Shown here piece after piece: positions 47,616 through 56,765 of a stretch of DNA of 64,000 nt. Position numbers and translations under genes: made by a program. The DNA comes from Apiotrichum sp. Y4204 (taxonomy: Eukaryota > Basidiomycota > Tremellomycetes > Trichosporonales > Trichosporonaceae). Location of the stretch: positions 744,001 to 808,000 of the forward strand of contig JAMYHL010000011.1 in the NCBI GenBank assembly GCA_025531455.1, written 5' to 3'. Numbering within the stretch: the first letter of the stretch is position 1; each line of letters begins with the position of its first letter. The notes beneath the pieces are model-generated. The model was not told the origin of the DNA. It searched no databases and saw only the letters and a program-made list of their open reading frames with translations.

Positions 47616-48756
47616 ATGTACCGCTATGTACCCCCGAATGCGACAACGACGGTAAGTTTTGAGTATTCACTGCCTTGGTGCAGAAGTTTCATCGTCGATA
47701 TAAGATTGCCCGCTACGACACCAGCCATTGAAACGGCCGACGACTCACGTCTGACAGGCCCCACAGTTACCGTCCAATATCTAGATACAGTACTGACCGC
47801 AGGGTCCGCGAAGAAAGGACCCCCAGTCCAGTGTCCCTTCGACATCAAATGCCCCCAGTCAGCCCAGTCGACATAACTCGCAGTTCGATCGGAGGCTTTA
47901 CATACAGCAACCTACCCCCGGACATACCGTAAGTATCGTCAGTCGACTAGTCTTAGTCTCTTGTCAGACAAAAGATTGTTGCATTCTCAAACTGAGGGCT
48001 GATGCATTTTAGCCAGGCCGCACCCATGTGTCAAGGCAGCTTGTCACCTTTCCTTCCCTGCCCGACCCCAGCGCTCGCCCTGCTCCTCGCCCTGGGCCCG
48101 ACTACTTCGAGCCCACTACAAACGAAACTCTCGCGTCCACCGCTCGTCCCGACGTCCGCCGTGGCCCAGATTACTTTGAACCCCACAGGGAAGGAGCCTC
48201 GAGCCAAGTGTCGAGACGACATGGGGAATCGATGAAAGCCGAGCTCCTGAGACGCCGCGAGCCGTCGCCGTTGCTCAACGTCAAGCTCGAGCCGACTGAA
48301 CCCGAGGAGCGTGAGGAGCCGTCGAGACAGTTCAACAGAAAACGCAAAAGGAACGATAACTGCAACGACCACAATCAGGACAACGACAACGCGGAAATCG
48401 CCTACACTGGAAGGGACCGCTGCTGGCAGTGCCAGGTGGCGAAGCGGGAGTGCACTCTCAAGCAGTCTCGACGTTTCGTCAAATGCACGCCGTGCACGAA
48501 TGAACGCTGCTCATTCTCTCCCACCAAGGCCGAGATTGAAGCTGGAAAAAGTCTCAGATCGCTGACGAGCGTTTGGACCAGGTGGACCCGGGACGCAAGG
48601 CGCCGCGCGGCCGCGAATGGCGGGCCCGATGACAATGCCACCGTCACGATTGAGATCGCTGCATTTGACGAGCTTCTTCGCCTGTGTCATCCGCTCATCA
48701 CGATGACGGGCGGCAATGCCAACGATTACCTCGCGTCATTCAACAAGGGCGACTAG
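47616..48756 (+). CDS. Putative nuclear protein with an atypical six-cysteine (Zn2Cys6-like) cluster
   Basis: Family not recognised. Joining exon 1 (12 codons from ATG 47616-47618), an exon near 47804-47930 (42 codons) and a final exon from about 48013 gives 301 residues; the joins keep frame and use local splice signals. Features: two copies of GPDYFEP about 23 residues apart (near residues 81 and 104), a SUMO-type NVKLEPTE site, a basic NLS (FNRKRKRND), and residues 191-220 with C-x2-C-x6-C-x10-C-x2-C-x4-C (CWQCQVAKREC to CTPCTNERC). The first half matches Gal4-type clusters, but the final spacing is short and the cluster is central, not terminal. A helical tail (IEIAAFDELLRLCHPLITMT) could mediate interaction. 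A DNA-binding regulator is the best guess. Confidence in the gene is higher than in its function. Confidence 0.7.
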
Positions 48757-49035
48757 CACCTTTGTCCCCACTTGGTATCGGTTGAAACGCCCTCGGCTTT
48801 CCTACCATCAAGAATCCTGTGTATTTATCAGCTCAATGCCCCGACGATGCCCGTGTGAACATCCGAAGCCAGCAACTTCACCTCCCCTCCCCGTATATCT
48901 CATCGCGCCTCCCTTGTATCCATCTCTCTGCAACTCCTGCCTGGCAGAGCCGCACATCAAGTGGACGCCCTGTAGAATAATGAGTATGTCTGTACATCAC
49001 TCGTTGGTCAGCATCATGTATTCTGTACATCACGC

Positions 49036-50234
49036 CTAGACACTGAGGCTCCAGCGCCAGAACCACTCAGCAACATGCTGCACCATCTCGCGACTAACGA
49101 CGTGCCCCTTGTTCTCCTGCACGAACTGGTCCACGTCTCCAGGGGCATTGCGCGCGATAATCTCGTCGAGCGCAGCCTGCCCAAAGCGTATAGGGAGCAT
49201 GCGGTCTTCCTTTCCGTACACCGCAAGGATCTTCTTGCCCGCATACGCCCCCGGCGGCGGCCGCGACTCGTAGTACTCGGCCACCGCGCGGGGATAGTAC
49301 GTCTCGATGCCCTGCGCCGCGAGTTTCTTTACACGGGCGGTGAGCAGCCCGCCGAGCGCCTCGGACGGGATCGAGATAATCGGCACGCCGACCGTGATCC
49401 GGGGGTCTGCCATGAGAATGATATCCACAGCTACAGTACACCTCTAGCCATGCGACTCACCCTCTCTCAACAGGCGCCAGGTAACGTGCCCGCCCATGCT
49501 AACACCCGCGCTGAGCCACTGCGCGACATTCCGCTCATTGTGCGGCCACAGCGCAGCGGGGAGGAACTGCATCACCAGCTGGTGGTCCTGCACGCCGCCC
49601 GTGACCGTGGCCGCCATGTGTGCGAGGCGCGCGGGGTTCGTGTCAAAGGGCGGGTTGAGAGTCACGCGCTCGCGCGGTCCGTGGTTCCGCTGGTCCTGCG
49701 GAAATTAGGCCACATTCTCCATGTTCACGCACCATGGTCACCACGATCACGTCCTTGGTCTGCCGCTTGCCGCTGCCCTGCGCGGCCGCGTGCCGCGCCA
49801 CCTCGTGGATTATGCCAGCGGCGAGAGGGTCCATCACCTTGGCCGAGTTCTGCCATCCGTGCGCGAGGAGCTGAGGTCAGAAAAGGGGGGGGGGGGGGGG
49901 GGGGGCCAAAACCGGGGGAGGGTGGGGGGGCAAGAGACCCGGTTTGGTGGGTGGTNNNNNNNNNNNNNNNNNNNNNNNAACGGGGGAAGAGAGTCGAGGA
50001 AAGAGAAGCGTTTTCGTGTTTCGTCCTTCGCTGCTCTCATTCTCTTCTGTTACGCACAACAATCGCAACTGGCCGGTCACTGCCCTCGATCTCCTGTAGT
50101 CCGTGCACGTGTACTTCGAGATCGACAATGTTGACCGTCCGCTTCGACACCGGGCCGCGGCCCATGTCGAGCACGGAGTAGTCCATGCTGTGCGCGTCGG
50201 ACATGTAGTCCTTGGCCGGGGAGCGTTTTGCCAT
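49036..50234 (-). CDS. Alpha/beta hydrolase
   Basis: Serine hydrolase of unknown substrate, about 330 residues. ATG 50232-50234; exon 1 ends DRPVAIV and joins LLAHGWQNSAKVMDPLAAGI (oxyanion-loop HGW) across an intron of about 190 bases. DQRNHGPRER, the nucleophile elbow GVSMGG (G-x-S-x-G), KILAVYGKEDRMLPI (acid) and NKGHVVSREMVQHVAEWFW (His) complete the triad. The first intron contains a run of more than 20 G and a 23-base N gap, so its true length is unknown, but the coding sequence is intact. No signal peptide, so cytosolic is likely. It is convergent with the cysteine-cluster gene. Confidence 0.88.
49956..49978. other. Assembly gap (23 N) beside a poly-G run
   Basis: Unknown bases inside the first intron of the hydrolase gene, next to a homopolymer G tract at about 49885-49906 and more G-rich DNA. 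This is the usual cause of sequencing drop-out; gap size is arbitrary. Confidence 0.97.
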
Positions 50235-50634
50235 CGTGTATGCTGAGAGGGGGTTTAGGTTGTTGAGAATGGAGAGAAGTGCAGAGAAGTGAGGAAGAGC
50301 TATGTAGCTGGTGGCAGTGAGTGGGGGCTCTGGGTTGATTGTTCGGCACGGAGTTGCCGGAGTCTCGGGTTCGGAGGTGGCCGATCACCTCGGCATCTTG
50401 GCACTCTCCGCCAAACCAATCTCCACAAGTGCCACTTTCACATCCAGCTTCCAAGTGCCACTTCCTCGTTCACTCGCTGTCGTCATGGATGGGTGCATAT
50501 AGGCATGTCATAATGGTACTGGACTGCGGACGGAGTCATGAGCGGGGAATAGGAGAATGCAGTGAGGGTGGGGGCGCGACGCGCAAGGTATAGGGACAGG
50601 AGACTGAATGAAATGAATGGAGGGTCTGGTTTCG
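50235..50634. other. Intergenic region between coiled-coil gene and hydrolase
   Basis: 400 bases: hydrolase leader/promoter and the coiled-coil gene's 3' untranslated part. No gene or strong motif seen. Confidence 0.55.
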
Positions 50635-53334
50635 TTACATGCCAAAGAGGGTGCGGCCGAAGAGAGCGGCAACGGCGACAAGGAGCGAGCCGATCGTGGC
50701 CTTGGACTTGCGCGCCGACGTTTCCTGCGCGACAATGAGGTCGTCCTTCTCCTTGATCTCGGCAACGCGCGCCTGGAGGGCCTCGTCGCGCTCGCCAAGC
50801 TGGGACTGGACGGTGCGGAACGACTCCTCGCGCGCGGCGAGCTTCGCCTCGAGGTCCTTGATGAGCGAGTCGCGCTCAGCCAGAATCTCGGTGTGGGAGG
50901 AGGAGGCCTCCTTGCGAGCAGCAAGGGTCTCGTCCCGGGCGGCGGAGAGCTCGGCTTCAAGACCAGGGATGACCTTGGTCGAGCACTCCGAGAGCTTCTG
51001 CTTGACGACGTCGAGCTCCTTCTTAAGCTCGGCGAGCTCGGTCTCGTAGGCGGTGATGGTCTCGGTGCGCGAGGAGAGAGCATCGGTGAGCGAACGCACC
51101 GACTGCTCGGCGGCGTTCTTCTCAGACGTCAGGCCCTCGCCGGCCGTGGTTGCCGCAGCAAGGTCCTGAGTCGCCTGGAGCAGCTGCACCTCGAGGTTGG
51201 GGATAATCGAAATGTTGGCGTTGTCGAGCTCCTGCTGCGCAGCGGCAACAGCGGCCTCGGCAGAGGAGAGCTTGGAGGAGAAGTCGGTAATCTTGTCGGT
51301 GTGCTCGGTAATAGCGCGGGCGTGCTGGGCAACAGTCTCCTCGTGGGCTGTCTTGTGGGATGCAACATCCGACTCAAGGGCGCGGATTTTCTCATCCTGG
51401 GCGGCAACAGCCTCGGCGTGCGAAGCCTTGGCCGACTCGAGCTCGGCGGTGAGAGCAGCAATAGTCTTCTCGTGGCCAGCGACAGCCTCCTCGTGCGCGG
51501 ACCTGGCTGACTCGAGCTCGCTCTTGCTGGAACCGATGGTGTCATCACGGGAGGCGACATCAGCGGTGAGAGAAGCAATCTTCTCATCGCGGGTGGAGAT
51601 GGTGGCGGTGAGCTCAGTGACGCGAGCCTCGAGCTTCTCAGACTGGGCCTTGGCGGCCTCAATCTCCTTCTTGAGCTCCTCGGCAGCCTTGTCACGGGTG
51701 TCGATCGCCTCCTGGAGCTCGGTAGCAGTCTTGGCACGAGCCGCCTCAAGGTCGGCCTTGAGCTCGCCGGCCTCCTTGTCCTTGGTTGCGAGGGCAGCCT
51801 CGGCCTCAGTCACCTTGCCCTGGAGCTCGGTGATGGTGGTCTCAAGCGTGGAGACCTTGGCCTCGAGGGCGGTGATTTTCTCCTGGCTCTCGGTGATTGT
51901 CGCGTCGCGGGCAGCGATGGTGTCCTTGCTCTCAGAGACGGCCTTCTCAGCGGCCTCAAGCTTTTCCTTGAGCTCTGCAGTGGCCTTGTCGGCAGCAGCG
52001 ATCTTGTCCTTCGTCTCGCTGGCGTCCTTCTCCGCAGCCTCGAGCTTCTCCTTGAGCTCTGCAGTGGCCTTGTCGGCGTCGGCAGCGGAAGTAGCGATAG
52101 TCTCCTCCTGGGCGGCGACCTTGCTCTTGAGCTCGGCAGCCTCGCTCTCAGCGGTCGAGAGCTTGCCCTGGAGCTCCTCGGTAGCCTTGTCGGCGGCGGC
52201 GATCTTGTCCTTCATCTCGTTGACGTCCTTCTCCGCAGCCTCGACCTTGGTCTTGAGCTCCTCGGTAACCTTGTCGGTAGCGGCGACCTTGTCATCCATC
52301 TCGCTGGCCCTCTTCTCCGCAGCCTCGACCTTGGTCTTGAGCTCTTCAGCCTCACCCTTGAGCGTGGCAGCCGTGGCGTCAGCCTCCTTGGCGGCAGCGG
52401 CGGCCTTCTCCTCGGCAGCCTTGGACGCCTCAAGCTTCGCGGTGAGATCGGCGACGGTGGTCTCGAAGGTGGTGATCTTCTCCTTGGATGCGGAAACGTC
52501 CTTCTCGAGCTCAGCGACCTTCTCCTTGAGCTCCTTCTCGGCGGCAGAGTGCGCCGACGCCTGCTTCTCAAGCTCGGCGGCGGACTCCTTCGCAGCGGAT
52601 TCGGCAGCAGCAACCTTGGCCTCAAGGTCGGAGATGGCGGTCGCGTTCTCAGCGACCTTGGCGTTCGACGCCTCAGCCGCAGCGGTCAGCTCGGCGACCT
52701 GCTTCTTGAGGTCGGCCTGCGCGGCCTCGTTGGACTTGACGGCACCCTCGTACTTGGACTCGCTGTCCGCGGCCGACTTCTTGAGCTCGGCGATGGTCGC
52801 CTCGTGGCCGGAAATAGTGTCCTTGGATTCCGCCGCCTTCTTCTCAAGGGTGGCAAGCTGGTCCCTGAGGCCCTTCTGGGCAGACTCGGCCTCGGCGCCA
52901 GCAGCGTCGTACCGCTCCTTAGCGTCGGCAATCGCCTTCTCCTGCGCGGCGATCGTCTCAGCCGACTTGGACACCTTGGTCTCGAGCTCTGCAAGCTGAG
53001 ACTTGAGCCCGGCAGTGCTCTCCTCATGCGACGCAATCGTGCTCTTGTATCCAGCCTCGGCGGCCTTGAGGGCCTCAACGTCGGCGCTCAAAGTGCGGAT
53101 CTTGTCGGAAGCGTCGTCCTTCGCTACGATCGGCGCTGGCGAATCGGAACCCTCGGGGACATCGGCCTTTGCAACTACGACGCCACCGCCGCCGTTGTCC
53201 GCCGACTCGGGCTCGTTCGAGTTCACCGGCGTGCTCGGCCGGGAGTCCGAGGTGGGGAACGAGCCGGTGGTCGGGGTCGTGGGGCGGCTGTGGATCTTGA
53301 TGGCCGCGGCGCGGGAGATCTTTTTCTTGACCAT
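50635..53334 (-). CDS. Long coiled-coil protein with a C-terminal membrane anchor
   Basis: Family not recognised. A single exon of 899 codons with no intron, unusual in this intron-dense window. ATG 53332-53334 opens a basic head (MVKKKISRAAAIKIHSRP) followed by Ser/Thr/Pro and a GGGGVVV stretch. Residues 85-870 are almost continuous heptads rich in Ala, Glu, Lys and Ser (A-E-L-K, K-D-K-I-A-A types) without prolines. The last 20 residues (SKATIGSLLVAVAALFGRTL then FGM) are a hydrophobic segment with a very short tail, as in tail-anchored proteins. The layout suggests a tether or golgin-like rod facing the cytosol from an internal membrane; this is inference. Antisense frames of up to 600 codons are shadows. 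It is divergent from the permease across 3.4 kb. Confidence 0.85.
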   Translation of the reverse strand: MVKKKISRAAAIKIHSRPTTPTTGSFPTSDSRPSTPVNSNEPESADNGGGGVVVAKADVPEGSDSPAPIVAKDDASDKIRTLSADVEALKAAEAGYKSTIASHEESTAGLKSQLAELETKVSKSAETIAAQEKAIADAKERYDAAGAEAESAQKGLRDQLATLEKKAAESKDTISGHEATIAELKKSAADSESKYEGAVKSNEAAQADLKKQVAELTAAAEASNAKVAENATAISDLEAKVAAAESAAKESAAELEKQASAHSAAEKELKEKVAELEKDVSASKEKITTFETTVADLTAKLEASKAAEEKAAAAAKEADATAATLKGEAEELKTKVEAAEKRASEMDDKVAATDKVTEELKTKVEAAEKDVNEMKDKIAAADKATEELQGKLSTAESEAAELKSKVAAQEETIATSAADADKATAELKEKLEAAEKDASETKDKIAAADKATAELKEKLEAAEKAVSESKDTIAARDATITESQEKITALEAKVSTLETTITELQGKVTEAEAALATKDKEAGELKADLEAARAKTATELQEAIDTRDKAAEELKKEIEAAKAQSEKLEARVTELTATISTRDEKIASLTADVASRDDTIGSSKSELESARSAHEEAVAGHEKTIAALTAELESAKASHAEAVAAQDEKIRALESDVASHKTAHEETVAQHARAITEHTDKITDFSSKLSSAEAAVAAAQQELDNANISIIPNLEVQLLQATQDLAAATTAGEGLTSEKNAAEQSVRSLTDALSSRTETITAYETELAELKKELDVVKQKLSECSTKVIPGLEAELSAARDETLAARKEASSSHTEILAERDSLIKDLEAKLAAREESFRTVQSQLGERDEALQARVAEIKEKDDLIVAQETSARKSKATIGSLLVAVAALFGRTLFGM
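51900..52350 (-). repeat. Internal 84-base (28-residue) coding repeats
   Basis: Units beginning T-(E/A)-E-L-K-(T/E)-K-(V/L)-E-A-A-E-K recur in the coiled-coil gene, at least five times, some adjacent. DNA copies are near-identical over 40-60 bases around TTGAGCTCTGCAGTGGCCTT. 28 residues equal four heptads, so added units keep coiled-coil register. Confidence 0.8.
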
Positions 53335-56300
53335 TGTTCAAAGCGGAGCGGACGGAGCAGGAAGGAAGACGGAGTGGCGAGGGAGGGAAGACAACAAGGG
53401 TAGAGCTTTGAGGGAGGACCAAACTTGCTCTTGTTTTTACTGCTCGAGTCAGCAAGGCTGGGGCCGATAATGGAGGTACAAGATGTGGTGAGCAGCAGTC
53501 TCCACGTTGCTGACGACAGCGACGACACGTTTGCAGTGGCGAAACATCATGCAACGCACAACATGCCACTTATAGCACGTGTAGCACGCTCAAACATCCG
53601 ACACTCACCTGGACTGCCTGTGGAGAACGTGAGGGGAACGAGGAGAACGAAACACCAGATTGGAAAGGTGGAGAGCACAAACCAGAAGAGTGGAGAGGTG
53701 TATCTCTGTGTGTCGCTGTCACAGTGTGCGTCGCAGTGTGTGTGGTGTGTGTGGTTGCAGTGTTTTGTGTTGTGTTGTCCTGTGTTGTGTTGTATCGTCG
53801 CTGGGCTGCCAATGGAATGTGGCGAGGCTGATTTTTTGGCGTCGATGAGTCTGGCTGGCGCAGGTCAAAAATCAGCGTGTGGTGCGCGACCATGCACGGT
53901 TCAGTGTTTGTCTCGCGGTATGGTTTGTTTGGACAGGGTTCGGTGAGACCGATGACTCGCTTCGCGCGCCTAGTCGCACCTAAGGAGGACGGCCTGGTCG
54001 GCCGGGACGCCGGGGCGATGGACGTCGGACGAGGGTGCAGCGCGCAGTTGCTCGTCGCGGCGCGTGGTGGTCCGAGCAGAGGGACGCATGGCGCATAACA
54101 CTGGTGTGATGGCGGATCGAGCGGCGGTAACGGACGCAAAGGCGCGCGAGAAGAAAAAAACTGCGTGCTTCCTGCAGCGCGGTGTTTGCGGGCATTGAGT
54201 GCGACCCCTGTGCACCCTTAACCAGAAGGATCAGTGGGCCTGATGGCGCTTAGGATGGCGGCGGATGGGGTGGTGGTGACGAGTGCGGGGGCGAGGACAG
54301 GGCGTCTGGCCAACCGAATCGCTAGCCTAGGATGGGCGACCCTGGTGGTCAATGTGGGGGATGGGGGGTTTGGGTGGATACTGCACATCCGAAGGATTTT
54401 GTTACTCCTCGTCGGTCGGAGTTGCGCTCGCTTCGCCGAACCACCAGATCTCTGATCTCTGAGCGTCGTAGGATCGTAGGGGAATGGCATCGGACACTGT
54501 CCAGCAGGAAACGGTAGATAGGGATCGATAGGGATCAAGGATATCAAGGGTGGTCTGGAGGTCCTGGCTGGCTCAGGAAAGGCAAGGTGCTTCGCGCCTC
54601 ATGCCTGAGGATGACCGCGAGTGGACATCCTGACATCCTCAGGAGATCAGGTGTGGTGACCATCCTTCCTGACTGCTGGCTGGCAGTACGGAAGGTCCGA
54701 GCTCCGTCTTCACGTTCTTCGTTCTTCGGTCGACGGCCCTACGGCCTACGGTCTACATCCGTCTAGCGGTAGGCGCGCGCAACACCGAGCACATGGTCAC
54801 CTCCCTGGAGCATGGAGCTCGGCGTACGTGCTCGAATGAACGTATATCTATGACCACTCAGGAATGTCAAACTCACTGATAACAAAGCGGAGGTCCCCAC
54901 TCAGCAACGATGATGCCTGTTGATCTTTCCATGGGGTATGTAATCGGCATGTGATCGCGATAATGATATAATGGGTGGCGCGGCGGCCCGAGGCTGGGGC
55001 GGATGAGATCCGAAGCTGCTGCGCGCTGCGCGAAACCGATATGCCCGTGTCGATGACGGTGGCAAGAGATACATACCTCGCTCCACGACAGGAATAAGCT
55101 GGAAAGTTGAAATGTTTGTGCACCGAGACCCATGAAATGTTTGTACTTTCGAACACCGTCGCTTCCCCATCGGACAGCGCGCGGTGACGCGTGCGCGACG
55201 CTACTCATTACCTCTCACTTCGCCATCTCATCTGACCTACGTTTACATCACCATACCACCGCCACAAGCGTGTTATCCTGTGCTCAGTGCAGCGTATCAC
55301 GTCGACATCTCAGCTCGTCTCACACGCCTCCCGCCACTGCCGCATCAGTTTACGCGGTCATGGATGCTCACCGTTCACCCGCATTGCGGAGGCTAGACGT
55401 GGATGGAGTGGTTGTGACGCCGTCGCGTTGTTCCCACAAACCCATAGCCATCGAGCACCAGACCAGATCAACAAGGCCAGGACCCACTATCCACTTGGCT
55501 GCTTTTTTTGCGGTCTGTGAGGATCCCGAGACGGTTTCAGCATCCCCCGAGACCAATTAGCCGCTGCGCTAATGGATAGTTTGTTTGAGGCTAATACAAT
55601 TTGGCACCTCTAATCCTTTCCGAGATTCAATTCTGCACCCCCCAGGACGGTAGTATCCATCTGTGGGTTTCAACATGAGAGATTCACGCAAGAGCCCCTT
55701 TGGGAAACTCGTGCTCGTTGTGTTCGCTATTGTCTCCAGTCTCCATCTCAACCATCTGATCATTAGCAGAGCCAAAAGACAATCATCACGAGGAACAGAG
55801 GGACGGGGTCCAGCGGAATCGCACTCCCTGAGACCTGGACCCAGGACGCGCGACCTTGCCAGACTTGAACGGTAGTATTGAAATAAAATATAAAGTGCGA
55901 GACGCCGTGCCTCGTCCCCGCTTGGGGTACAATCCGACAGTCCGGCTCCCTCTTCGGGCAGTCTAAAGCCTGTTCCCTCAAGATCGATATATTTGGACAA
56001 GGCGATTGTGATGGAGCTGGAAGTTGAATGTTCGCTGCTCCTCGCCACTCGTTGAGCGGGTCAGATATCGAACCTCCAAATGTGTCCCCTTTGACCGATG
56101 TGCTCCACTGCAGCTCCACATGTAAGGCATGTGCACTGGAGGAGGCCCAATGTCGCGACCCCACCATGACGCACCTCGCCACCCAACGAGACACTAAAGT
56201 GGGTTCATGATGCACAAATAGGATATCACATGTCGATGTCACGCGTAGGGGATTAGGGCTGCACGCGTCCCATCCCGCTGGTGTTCTCGTAATCGTCTCG

Positions 56301-56765
56301 GGGAGCCGCATGCTCAGGTATGTTAGTCTGCCATCGCGCGCGGGGCTGTTGCCTCACCTTTGTGCTATTCCAGCCGTTCCTGTAATCTGCGCACTAGCTG
56401 GGGCGTGCTGCCAGTGCTTGCTGCGCAGTCCGCTGAGCCTCTGGAGGCTGGGGGTCCACCCCCACTCTCTCGGTATCTACCATACGTTGTCGTACTCTAT
56501 GCTGGTCCGCCCGTCCTCGTTCCATGCGGGTCAGGAGCAAGCATAAGCAAAGCAAGCCGCACACTAGCGGCTAGCCTCGGCAGGGCGTCGACATTGCATG
56601 AGCAGGAGCACGGCATGGGGCTGGCGGGTCCAGGTCCGGGGCGCTGCGTGTACGACGATGGCAACCGTTCCTCCAGCAGTAGCTACATGCAACGTTTATT
56701 GCCTCTCTCTAGATCCCTCGATCCCTCATCTTCCATCCTCATCCAGTTTCTTGATATCCACCACC
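53335..56765. other. Divergent gene-free region between coiled-coil gene and permease
   Basis: 3.4 kb. 53690-53790 carries GTGTGTGT/TGTTGTGTTG simple sequence. 54540-54800 is dense in short repeated words (GACATCCTGACATCCTCAGG, CCCTACGGCCTACGG), like 16890-18160. A TATAAAG word lies near 55892. A 142-codon frame at 55132-55560 has poor composition and was not called. No tRNA could be folded with confidence. Confidence 0.55.

Noticed and set aside
51197..52999. 600-codon open frame antisense to the coiled-coil gene
   Set aside because: Ser/Ala-rich mirror of the heptad codons; the minus-strand frame has a proper ATG, heptads and a tail anchor.
55132..55560. 142-codon ATG-led frame
   Set aside because: Composition like random GC-rich DNA, no domain, no local intron signals, and no conserved-looking stretch.
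55500..55590. tRNA-like A-box words (TAGCGCAGCGG) on the minus strand
   Set aside because: No matching T-loop GTTCRANNC, no foldable acceptor stem and no downstream T run on that strand.
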